Origin: Hanstruepera flava
GTDB taxonomy: Bacteria; Bacteroidota; Bacteroidia; Flavobacteriales; Flavobacteriaceae
Assembly: GCF_023634025.1 (NCBI RefSeq)
Contig: NZ_JALJCW010000001.1
Location: forward strand, 1,153,501-1,217,500
Length of the DNA stretch: 64,000 nucleotides
Direction of reading: 5' to 3'
Below, piece after piece: positions 45,421-53,900 of this stretch (position 1 is its first letter; the number at the start of each line of letters is the position of its first letter). The position numbers and the translations under genes are program-made. The notes below the pieces were generated by a model. It was not told the DNA's origin. It did not search any database and saw only the letters and a program-made list of their open reading frames with translations.

Positions 45421-45996
45421 ATGCTAGAATGGTTTTCAAATTTAGAATTCTTTCCAAAAATATATTGGAGTATTGCCCTAGTAGGCTCATTAATTTTTGT
45501 TATCACATTAGTACTAACCTTTGTTGGTGGTGATGTTGATGATATTGGCGATGTTGATGCCGAAATTGATGCTGATACTGGAATTGGTTTTCAATTTATC
45601 ACGTTTAAAAATCTCGTTGGGTTTTTTACCATTTTTGGATGGAGTGGTATTGCATGTATAGATGCTGGCTTATCTAAACCTATTACAATAATTATTTCTG
45701 TTATATGCGGATTAATTATGATGACTATTATGGCTGCCATGTTTTTCTATATGCGAAAACTAAATGACAGTGGCACATTAGACTTTAAAAATGCTAAAGA
45801 TGCTGTTGGCGAAGTGTATTTAACCATTGGAGCCAAACGAAGTAAAATGGGTAAAGCCCATGTGCGAATTCAAGGTGCATTGCGTGAACTTGAAGCTTTA
45901 ACTGATGCTGAATTAGAGTTGAAATCAGGAACCGTTATTAAAGTAAAAGATGTTACCGATAACGGAATATTAATTGTAGAACCATTAAATAAATAA
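45421..45996 (+). CDS. NfeD-like membrane protein (flotillin partner)
   Basis: 191-residue protein with three hydrophobic segments (about 15-36, 62-83 and 88-112), an acidic loop (GGDVDDIGDVDAEIDADTG) and a C-terminal OB-fold domain (DAVGEVYLTIGAKRSKMGKAHVRIQG...GTVIKVKDVTDNGILIVEPL), as in short NfeD/YuaF proteins. YuaF is encoded next to the flotillin YuaG in Bacillus; here the flotillin gene starts six bases later, giving the same pair. It lacks the serine-protease domain of long NfeD, so no proteolysis is expected. Likely a membrane-domain organiser. Confidence 0.85.
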   Translation: MLEWFSNLEFFPKIYWSIALVGSLIFVITLVLTFVGGDVDDIGDVDAEIDADTGIGFQFITFKNLVGFFTIFGWSGIACIDAGLSKPITIIISVICGLIMMTIMAAMFFYMRKLNDSGTLDFKNAKDAVGEVYLTIGAKRSKMGKAHVRIQGALRELEALTDAELELKSGTVIKVKDVTDNGILIVEPLNK

Positions 45997-46001
45997 TACT
46001 T

Positions 46002-47687
46002 ATGTTACTAATTACCCAACAAGCTTTTGATTTAGGCTTGCCTATGGCACTCATTTTTGGCGTGCTGTTTATATTCATCTTCCTTATTGTATTAATTAAA
46101 CGCTATAAACGTTGTCCTTCAGACCGTATTTTAGTGGTTTACGGTAAAGTTGGTGGTGGTCAGTCGGCCAAATGTATTCATGGTGGTGCCGCCTTTATTT
46201 TTCCAGTTATTCAGGATTATGAATTTTTGGATTTAACACCTATTTCTATAGAGGTTAATCTTATAAATGCCTTAAGTAAACAAAACATTCGTGTTAATGT
46301 TCCTTCGCGTTTTACTATTGGTGTTTCTACAGAACCTGGTGTCATGCAAAATGCTGCTGAACGTTTACTTGGACTTTCTATGAGTGATGTCCAGGAACTG
46401 GCAAAAGAAATTATTTTCGGACAGCTACGTTTGGTTGTAGCCTCAATGGATATTGAAGAAATTAATTCAGATAGAGATAAATTTTTAACCAATATCTCGC
46501 AAAGTGTCGAGTCAGAACTTAAAAAAGTTGGTTTAAAATTAATCAACGTAAACATTACCGATATAGTTGATGAATCTGGATATATTGAAGCTTTAGGTAA
46601 GGAAGCCGCTGCACATGCTATAAATGCTGCACGTAAATCGGTTGCAGAAAAAAATAGAGATGGTTCTATTGGTGAGGCTAATGCTGTACAAGATGAAAGA
46701 ACTCAAGTAGCTGAATTAAATGCCAAAGCTAAAATTGGTGAAGCCAATGCTATGCAAACGGAAAGAACCCAAGTAGCAGCAGCTAATGCGCAAGCTAAAA
46801 TTGGTGAGGCTAACGCAAGTCAAACTGAACGTATTCAAACTGCTAGCGCCATTGCTCAAGCAAAGATTGGTGAAGCCGAGGCTTTAAAAGAAGAACGCAT
46901 TAAAACTTCTGAAGCCAATGCAAGAGCTATTGATGGAGAAAACATTGCTAAAATTTCTATTGCTGAATCTGATGCTCAACGTAGAGAGCGAGAAGCTGAA
47001 GCTGAAAAACGTGCTATTGCGGCTGAAAAAGTTCAAGCTGCTAAAGCTTTAGAAGAGGCCTATGCTGCTGAAAAACAAGCCGAAATAGCAAGAGCTGAAC
47101 GTGAGCGCTCTTCACAGTTAGCTGATATTATTGTACCAGCTGAAATTGACAAACAAAAAGTTGAAATAGATGCTGAAGCTGAAGCTGAAAACATTAGAAG
47201 AATAGCTAAAGGTGAAGCCGACGCTATATTATTAAAAGCTCAAGCTGAAGCTGAAGGTCTATACGAGGTGTTAACCAAACAAGCGGCCGGTTTAGATCAA
47301 ATTGTTAAAGCTGCTGGTAATGACTCAAAAGATGCCGTATTGCTTTTAATAGCAGATAAGTTGCCAGAATTAGTAAAAACACAGGCTGAAGCTATTAAAA
47401 ATATCAAAATAGATAAAGTTACCGTTTGGGAAAATGGCGGCAATAAAGATGGTAAGTCGTCTACGGCTAATTTCTTATCTGGTATGTATAAATCCGTACC
47501 TCCGCTACAAGATATGTTCAATATGGCCGGAATGCAGTTGCCAGAATATTTAAGTGGTAAAGAGGTTGAGGTAAAAGATGAAAAAAATTCTAAAAAAGTA
47601 GAGGATTCAGAAACAAACACTGATGAATCCAAAGAATTACCACCTAAAAAAGATGTTGATAATTCTCAGGATAATGAGGATAAATAA
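46002..47687 (+). CDS. Flotillin-like SPFH protein
   Basis: 561-residue membrane scaffold protein. One N-terminal hydrophobic span (about 14-33) is followed by an SPFH/PHB domain (about 35-215, RILVVYGKVGGGQSAKCIHGGAAF...) and a long Ala/Glu-rich coiled coil (about 215-430). Residues 221-308 are four 22-residue repeats of the type AKIGEANAxQTERTQVAxANA. The tail contains AILLKAQAEAEGLYEVL and a charged, low-complexity C terminus from about 525. Flotillins oligomerise into membrane microdomains. It forms a pair with the NfeD-like gene and is followed by a hairpin. Confidence 0.93.
   Translation: MLLITQQAFDLGLPMALIFGVLFIFIFLIVLIKRYKRCPSDRILVVYGKVGGGQSAKCIHGGAAFIFPVIQDYEFLDLTPISIEVNLINALSKQNIRVNVPSRFTIGVSTEPGVMQNAAERLLGLSMSDVQELAKEIIFGQLRLVVASMDIEEINSDRDKFLTNISQSVESELKKVGLKLINVNITDIVDESGYIEALGKEAAAHAINAARKSVAEKNRDGSIGEANAVQDERTQVAELNAKAKIGEANAMQTERTQVAAANAQAKIGEANASQTERIQTASAIAQAKIGEAEALKEERIKTSEANARAIDGENIAKISIAESDAQRREREAEAEKRAIAAEKVQAAKALEEAYAAEKQAEIARAERERSSQLADIIVPAEIDKQKVEIDAEAEAENIRRIAKGEADAILLKAQAEAEGLYEVLTKQAAGLDQIVKAAGNDSKDAVLLLIADKLPELVKTQAEAIKNIKIDKVTVWENGGNKDGKSSTANFLSGMYKSVPPLQDMFNMAGMQLPEYLSGKEVEVKDEKNSKKVEDSETNTDESKELPPKKDVDNSQDNEDK
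46662..46925 (+). repeat. Four tandem 66-bp repeats within the flotillin gene
   Basis: Four adjacent 66-base units encode residues 221-242, 243-264, 265-286 and 287-308, each based on AKIGEANAxQTERTQVA. Unit 4 is most divergent. The repeat is in frame, so unit gain or loss would lengthen or shorten the coiled coil by 22 residues. Confidence 0.8.
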
Positions 47688-47693
47688 TACGAT

Positions 47694-47722
47694 GAAAATT
47701 CCGCAGTAGCTGCGGAATTTTC
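47694..47722 (+). terminator. Hairpin between the flotillin gene and bioB
   Basis: Perfect 13-bp stem GAAAATTCCGCAG/CTGCGGAATTTTC with loop TAG, seven bases after the flotillin stop. The T-run after it is weak on the plus strand, but the stem itself ends in TTTT, consistent with an intrinsic terminator. Confidence 0.7.
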
Positions 47723-47747
47723 TACTTTTACAACTTTAATCAGGACT

Positions 47748-48842
47748 ATGAGTGATACAAGACACAATTGGACAAAAGAAGAAATTTTAGACATATATAA
47801 TAAACCTTTTATGGAGCTGTTATATGCAGCAGCAACAGTCCATAGAAAATACCACGACCCAAACACCGTACAGGTTTCTACATTATTATCTATAAAAACA
47901 GGAGGATGTCCTGAAGATTGTGGTTATTGCCCACAAGCTGCTCGTTACCATACCGATATTGAGGGTAATGATTTAATGTCTGTACAACAGGTAAAAGCAC
48001 AAGCGCTTCGTGCTAAAGCGTCTGGAAGTTCTCGTGTTTGTATGGGTGCTGCTTGGCGTAATGTTAAAGATGGCCAAGAGTTTGATGATGTTTTAGAAAT
48101 GGTTCGTACCATTAACAAACTTGACATGGAAGTGTGTTGTACACTTGGTATGCTTACGGAAAACCAAGCTCAACGTTTAGCAGAAGCCGGATTGTATGCT
48201 TATAATCATAATTTAGATTCTTCTGAAGAATATTACAAAGAAGTTATTTCTACCCGTGGTTTTGAAGACCGATTGGAAACCATAGATAACGTTAGAAAAA
48301 CCAATGTAACTGTTTGCTCTGGTGGAATAATTGGCATGGGAGAACAAACTGAAGATCGCGCTGGTATGCTTGTAGCACTGGCAACATTAAACCCACAACC
48401 CGAATCAGTTCCTATTAATGCTTTAGTTGCTGTTGAAGGCACACCATTAGAAGACCAAGAGCCTGTTTCTATTTGGGATATGGTTCGTATGGTTGCTACA
48501 ACACGAATTGTAATGCCTGAAACCCAAGTCCGTTTAAGCGCTGGTAGAACACAAATGAGTCGTGAAGGTCAAGCCATGTGTTTCTTTGCAGGAGCAAATT
48601 CAATTTTTGCAGGCGATAAATTACTGACTACTCCAAATCCTGATGTTAATGAGGATATGGAAATGTTCAAATTATTGGGGTTAAATCCGCAAAAACCATT
48701 TATAAAGAAAATGCAACCGCAAACGGTAGAGGCTGAAGATTCTCAATACCATTCATTGGGAGAAAAACCAAAATGGTCAAGACCTGATCATAAAATTGAA
48801 AGAAACGAAGAGGCTAAACAAAAGGCAAAAATCGCAAAATAA
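47748..48842 (+). CDS. bioB: Biotin synthase
   Basis: Radical-SAM enzyme inserting sulfur into dethiobiotin (364 residues). The CxxxCxxC cluster motif is [16 protein letters not shown], and auxiliary cluster cysteines are visible in [11 protein letters not shown] and [10 protein letters not shown], with the Arg ligand in [12 protein letters not shown]. The C-terminal extension after 320 ([13 protein letters not shown]...[12 protein letters not shown]) is somewhat long and charged. It lies after the flotillin hairpin, so it is transcribed separately from the NfeD-flotillin pair. Confidence 0.98.
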   Translation: MSDTRHNWTKEEILDIYNKPFMELLYAAATVHRKYHDPNTVQVSTLLSIKTGGCPEDCGYCPQAARYHTDIEGNDLMSVQQVKAQALRAKASGSSRVCMGAAWRNVKDGQEFDDVLEMVRTINKLDMEVCCTLGMLTENQAQRLAEAGLYAYNHNLDSSEEYYKEVISTRGFEDRLETIDNVRKTNVTVCSGGIIGMGEQTEDRAGMLVALATLNPQPESVPINALVAVEGTPLEDQEPVSIWDMVRMVATTRIVMPETQVRLSAGRTQMSREGQAMCFFAGANSIFAGDKLLTTPNPDVNEDMEMFKLLGLNPQKPFIKKMQPQTVEAEDSQYHSLGEKPKWSRPDHKIERNEEAKQKAKIAK

Positions 48843-48893
48843 TTTAAGCCTTTTATCCTTTCATTTTTCGTAAATTTAGCGTTTAAATCGTTT

Positions 48894-48901
48894 TAACTTT
48901 G
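48894..48901 (+). promoter_or_regulatory. TAnnTTTG-like element overlapping the cupin gene start
   Basis: TAACTTTG matches the -7 consensus, but its last three bases are the TTG start codon of the next gene. Either the true promoter is upstream (TAAATTTA at 48871-48878 is a near match) or the start is further downstream. Confidence 0.3.
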
Positions 48902-49768
48902 TCATTAAACCTCAAGGATATTCCTCGTTTAAAAAGTATTACTAAAGAGGATTTTATAAAAAACTTTTTCAGACCACAAAAGCCTGTGGTTGTTGAACAA
49001 TTTATTGAAGACTGGCCAGCATATACCAAGTGGAATTTAGATTATATTAAACGCATTGCAGGAGATAAAATTGTTCCGCTTTATGATGATAGACCTGTAG
49101 ATTATAAAGATGGATTTAATGAAGCTCATGCCACAATGAAAATGAGCGAGTACATCGATTTACTACAATCTGAACCAACAAAGTATCGCATTTTTCTTTG
49201 GAATATTTTAAAAGAAGTTCCTGAACTTCAAAACGACTTTTCTTTTCCAGATATTGGCTTAAAGCTTATGAAAAAGTTACCCATGTTGTTCTTTGGTGGT
49301 ACGGATTCGCATACGTTTATGCATTATGATATTGATTTGGCCAATATTTTCCATTTTCATTTTCAAGGTGAAAAGGAGATTATTTTATTCGACCAAAAAC
49401 AAAACGATTATCTCTATAAAATACCTCATTCTTTAATAACAAGAGAGGACATAGATTTTTCAAATCCAGATTTTGAAAAGTGGCCAGCTTTAAAAAATGT
49501 TGTTGGCTACAAAACCACTTTAACACATGGCGAAATGCTTTATATGCCAGAAGGCTATTGGCATTACATGAAGTATGAAACCCCTGGGTTTTCTATGAGT
49601 TTAAGAGCCATAGCACGACATCCAAAGAATTTGGGTAAAGCTATTTACAATGTGTTCATTATGAGAAATTTTGATAATTTAATGAGGCGCCTGAATGGTC
49701 AAAAATGGATAGATTGGAAAAACAATCAAGCTATATTACGTACCCAAGCCCATATTAAAAACTTATAA
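48899..49768 (+). CDS. JmjC/cupin-like oxygenase-fold protein
   Basis: 289-residue cupin_8-type protein. The double-stranded beta-helix core shows the iron-binding HxD in FMHYDIDLANIFHFHFQG and the distal His in EGYWHYMKYETPGFSMSLRAI, with a 2-oxoglutarate-type KEIILFDQ strand between. Such proteins are Fe(II)/2OG hydroxylases acting on proteins or small molecules; the substrate is unknown. The only reasonable start is TTG at 48899 (MSLNLKDIPRLKSITKEDF), which agrees with my memory of homologues; no in-frame ATG occurs until about residue 80. It is a single gene after bioB. Confidence 0.82.
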   Translation: MSLNLKDIPRLKSITKEDFIKNFFRPQKPVVVEQFIEDWPAYTKWNLDYIKRIAGDKIVPLYDDRPVDYKDGFNEAHATMKMSEYIDLLQSEPTKYRIFLWNILKEVPELQNDFSFPDIGLKLMKKLPMLFFGGTDSHTFMHYDIDLANIFHFHFQGEKEIILFDQKQNDYLYKIPHSLITREDIDFSNPDFEKWPALKNVVGYKTTLTHGEMLYMPEGYWHYMKYETPGFSMSLRAIARHPKNLGKAIYNVFIMRNFDNLMRRLNGQKWIDWKNNQAILRTQAHIKNL

Positions 49769-49776
49769 TATATTTG
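49769..49776 (+). promoter_or_regulatory. -7 promoter element of the small barrel-protein gene
   Basis: TATATTTG followed by CAGC matches TAnnTTTG and lies 24 bases before the ATG at 49801. It contains an in-frame TTG that a simple gene caller would take as the start. Confidence 0.55.
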
Positions 49777-49800
49777 CAGCCGCAAACTAAAAACTTTATT

Positions 49801-50328
49801 ATGAAAAATTTATTGCTAATTATAGCATTATTGTACATATCATTTGCAAACGCTCAAGCCTTTTCTGGAAAAGGTGACCAAAAATTTCAACTAGGCGCTA
49901 ATTTTCAAAGTCATGCAACAGGTTTGAATGTAAGTTATGATTACGGCTTGGGAGAAAACATTTCAATAGGTGTATCCTCAAGTTATGCCCTCGGTGTTTC
50001 AGGTGATATAAAAGACGGTATTAATGTTAACGGCCAGGAAGTTGTTGAAAAAGCAGATTTTCTAGATCGCTTTGATTTAAAAGCGCGATTTAATGCCAAC
50101 ATTGGAAATGTTTTAAATATTAACGACAATTTTGATTTATACCCAGGTTTGAATATAAGTTTAAAGAATTTTGGTGGTCATGTTGGTGCACGTTACTTCT
50201 TTTCTTCTGGATTTGGTATATATTCGGAGGCGCAATTCCCTATTGCCAAGTATAGTAGTAATTTAGAGCCTGCAGAGAAATTGTACAATCAATTTTCTGT
50301 AAATGTAGGTGCCGTTTTTAATCTTTAA
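49801..50328 (+). CDS. Small outer-membrane beta-barrel-like protein (probably DUF6646)
   Basis: 175-residue exported protein from the ATG. Signal peptide MKNLLLIIALLYISFANAQ is followed by alternating beta strands (FQLGANFQSHATGLNVSYDYGLGENISIGVSSSYALGV) and a C-terminal strand ending VGAVFNL, as in eight-stranded barrels. No enzymatic residues. An in-frame TTG start 27 bases upstream is rejected because it sits in the promoter element. It is monocistronic, with a promoter before and a terminator after. Function unknown. Confidence 0.8.
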   Translation: MKNLLLIIALLYISFANAQAFSGKGDQKFQLGANFQSHATGLNVSYDYGLGENISIGVSSSYALGVSGDIKDGINVNGQEVVEKADFLDRFDLKARFNANIGNVLNINDNFDLYPGLNISLKNFGGHVGARYFFSSGFGIYSEAQFPIAKYSSNLEPAEKLYNQFSVNVGAVFNL

Positions 50329-50351
50329 CAAATAACTATTAATAAACACAA

Positions 50352-50378
50352 GGCCTTTCTTGATTAGAAAGGCTTTTT
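50352..50378 (+). terminator. Intrinsic terminator after the small barrel-protein gene
   Basis: GCCTTTCT and AGAAAGGC form an 8-bp stem around TTGAT, followed by TTTTTT. It abuts the stop of the convergent recX gene. Confidence 0.75.
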
Positions 50379-50851
50379 TATGCACCTAAATCGCGTATTT
50401 TGTCATATACCAAATGACTTTCCCAACCACGATACAACAAATAATCAGCCAACTTCTTTTTTTTCTTATATAAGTTAGATTCGTTTATATTCTGCCACTT
50501 TTTTTCCGCTAATTCGTGAAAGGTTTGCAAATAGTCCGTATCTGAAATCTCTTTAAAAGCTTCCTTGATATTGTAGACACTAATATCTCGTTTTTTTAGT
50601 TCCAATTCAATACGCTTACGACCCCATTTTTTTACTCTAAACTTACCTCTAGTATAAGATCTGGCAAAACGGGTTTCATTTAAAAAGTCGTTATCTATTA
50701 AATGTACAACTACCAAGTCTATAGCATCAGAAATCATATTCATACTCCGTAGTTTTTTACACACATCTTGATGGCAACGTTCTTGATAGGCACAATAATT
50801 CTCAAGGGCTCGTTTGGCCTCATCTAGCGTGTATGTTTTGTGTTGAATCAT
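50378..50851 (-). CDS. recX: Regulatory protein RecX
   Basis: Modulator that caps RecA filaments. The 157-residue all-helical protein has the RecX repeats: YTLDEAKRALENYCAYQERCHQDVCKKLRSM, then VVHLIDNDFLNETRFARSYTRGKFRVKKWGRKRIELELKKRDI, typical of the family. Length is normal. recA is not nearby. It is divergent from the giant T9SS gene across 115 bases and convergent with the small barrel-protein gene. Confidence 0.95.
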   Translation of the reverse strand: MIQHKTYTLDEAKRALENYCAYQERCHQDVCKKLRSMNMISDAIDLVVVHLIDNDFLNETRFARSYTRGKFRVKKWGRKRIELELKKRDISVYNIKEAFKEISDTDYLQTFHELAEKKWQNINESNLYKKKKKLADYLLYRGWESHLVYDKIRDLGA

Positions 50852-50921
50852 ACTGTAAAAATAGTAACAATTTGTTAATAATTAAGAAACTGAAAGTCAT
50901 GGCATTATATCTAATTTCGTG

Positions 50922-50929
50922 TATATTTG
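50922..50929 (+). promoter_or_regulatory. -7 promoter element of the second giant T9SS gene
   Basis: TATATTTG followed by TAGGC matches TAnnTTTG, 37 bases before the ATG. No clear -33 TTG was found. Confidence 0.5.
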
Positions 50930-50966
50930 TAGGCTTTATTTTTTAGATCAAAAAAATTAATATTCT

Positions 50967-53900
50967 ATGTTAAAGAAATACGCCCTCGTATCTATCGCAT
51001 TTTTTTGCGCAATAATGTTTGGGTTTGGACAGACAAAAATTGCTGAGCTGACGTTCGAATCCCCTGGAGGTTATACAACGAGTGTTCCTGAAGTTACTAG
51101 TGGGTCTACGGATTATTTTACAAGGACAGACGGAACAAATATTAATGCTTCTTTTACTAACATACAGGGTAGTTATTATTTTGCCGCACAAGACATTGAT
51201 GGTGTTACCTCAAGCTCAAGACAAAGTATATATTTTTCAAATATTAATATTGCTGGATATTCATCTTTAGAAGTTAGGATACATCTTGCTGAAGATGATG
51301 ACGGATCTAACCAAGATTGGGACGATGCCGATTATTTTCATTTATCTTCTGAAATAGATGCAAATGCAGCTACATATGAAAATTTAATTTGGGTTGAAGC
51401 CGCAGGAGGAACAAATTCTGAACCAAGAATTGATGCAGACTTTAACGGAACTGGAGAAAGTACTGCAATTACTGATTCTTTTTCTCAATTTACTAAAAGT
51501 ATATCTAATACAGGTAATCTATTAGATATTACTCTTACATTTAATTTTAATTCTGGAGATGAAGACATTGCAGTTGATAATATCGAAATTTGGGGTGTTG
51601 CTGCAACTCCAACTCCAACCATCACAGTCACACCAACTACCATATCAGGTTTAGATTATGTTGAAACCCTTGGCCCATCAGCCGAACAAACTTTTACCGT
51701 TGAAGGCAGCAATCTAACAAACAATATTACACTTACGGCACCAACAAATTTTGAAATTTCCACAACTTCGGGTAGTGGTTTTGGCAATAGCGTAACTTTA
51801 ATCCAAAGTGGTGGCACTGTAAACAACGCAACTATTTACACAAGGCTAGTAAGTGGACTGGCTGTTAACACGTATTCAGGAAACATAACTGCAACCAGTA
51901 CTGGAGCTACAGCGCAAACTATAGCTTTAAACGGCGAGGTGACAGCTGCTGGCGGAAGTAATTGTACAGAACTATTTATTTCGGAATATGTTGAAGGAAG
52001 CAGCAATAATAAATATATAGAGATTTATAATCCAACGGTTAGCACAATAAGCCTTAATAATTACAGATTAGCTATTTACAGTAACGGTAGCACAACCGTT
52101 TCGGGATCATTCAATCTAAATGGCACATTACCAAGCTTTGGAACATATGTGATTGCAAATTCTGCAGCAGTAATATACTCCTCACCCGATGCTGTAAATA
52201 ATTCCGTAACAGCCTTCAACGGAAATGATGTTGTAGCACTACAAACTAATGGAGGTACAAATATTGATGTTATTGGAACCATTGGGAGTAGCGCAACTTT
52301 TGCAGCCAATACCACATTAAGAAGAAAGTCTACCGTTCAAATTCCTAATATAACTTACAGCAGTTCTGAATGGGATGTTTATGCTCAAGATACTGTTTCA
52401 GATTTAGGGAGCCACACAAATGATTGTCAAGGTCCAACCCCAGAACTACAACTTGTCGACAATACAGCAACCAATCAAAATTGTGGATATACCATAGATT
52501 TTGGAACACAAGCTGTAGCCTCTAATACCGACTTAACTTTTGATATAGACAATGTTGGAAGTGCCGATTTAAATATTACTTCATTAAGCATTACAGGCGA
52601 TTATACTATTGTATCTCCAGCTGCTCCTTTTACCGTTACTAGTGGTAATTCGCAAACGGTAACCGTTAGGTTTACACCGTCTACAAATGGAACACGAACA
52701 GGGGTGTTAACTATTACCAATAACGATATTGACGAAGGTAGTTGTACTGTTAACTTAACTGGTGAAGGATTTACTCCTACTCCTGAAATAGATGTTGAAC
52801 GTAATACTTTTGCCTCAATTACAAGTGGCAATGCTCCTAATGGAGGAAATAACACGTTATTTGCAGCTACAGTAATTGGGAACTCAACAGCACCTAAAAC
52901 GTATTACATTAGAAATGAAGGAACTGCAAATCTTACCATTAGTAGTTTGACATCATCAAATGCTGCTGAATTTCCAATAAATGTTAATCCTGCTCCAATT
53001 ACCTTGCTACCTAATGAATTTGTAGCATTTGAAATCACTTTTTCTCCTACTGGAATTGGAACAAGGAATAGTACCATATCAATAGTAAATAATGACTCTG
53101 ATGAAAATCCTTACGTTATAAATGTTCAGGGTAATGGCGATTGTGCAGCGGGAACCTTAACATTCCTGCCAAACAATGGACCTGTAGGAACCATTGTAAA
53201 TGTTACTTCAACAGTTTCCAATTTTGGTGGTTCTACAAGTGCAACAGTAAATGGTATTACTGCAACAGTAAATGTCATTGCTTCAAATGAGATAGAAGTT
53301 ACTATTCCTGCAGGTGCATCTACTGGAAGTTTAATTATAAATGACGATTTAGGATGTTTAAGTTCTGACGTGTTTACAATTATTGACCAACTTATTGCAG
53401 ATTGCGAAGGGAGTACTGGAAATATACCTTCAGATTTGTTTATTAGCGAGGTTACTGATCATAACTCTGGCTCTCATTCATATGTAGAAATTTTTAATGG
53501 CACAGGAGCAACAGTAGATTTAACAGATTATGAAATCAGAATTCACAATAATGGCGCAACTACTGCAACCAATACTATTCCTTTAACAGGAAGTTTAACC
53601 AACAATAATGTTTTTGTTCTTGCCTTTGGTAGTACAGATGCCACTACTCAATATGCATCTGTGGTTGCTGACTTAACAGACAACGCTAGTGGAATAAATG
53701 AAGATGACCATATTAGACTTTACAATACAAATACTTCAACTTGGGTAGATCTTTGGGGAGACACATCTGGAAATACGTTTACAATAGCTTCAAAAAATTA
53801 TACTTACAGAAGAAAAAATACTGGAATAGTTGCTCCAAGTACCACATGGAACGCTAGTGATTGGGAAGCGTTTTCTCCTGTTGATTACATGGATATAGGA

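Noticed and set aside
46662-46925. Tandem repeat as a CRISPR or minisatellite
   Set aside because: Units are adjacent without spacers, in frame and imperfect; they encode a coiled coil.
49774-49800. TTG start giving a nine-residue N-terminal extension of the small barrel protein
   Set aside because: The TTG is the end of the -7 element TATATTTG, and the signal peptide starts at ATG 49801.
52076-52855. Minus-strand ORFs inside the giant T9SS gene
   Set aside because: Valine/leucine-rich antisense frames of a repetitive coding sequence with no start signals.
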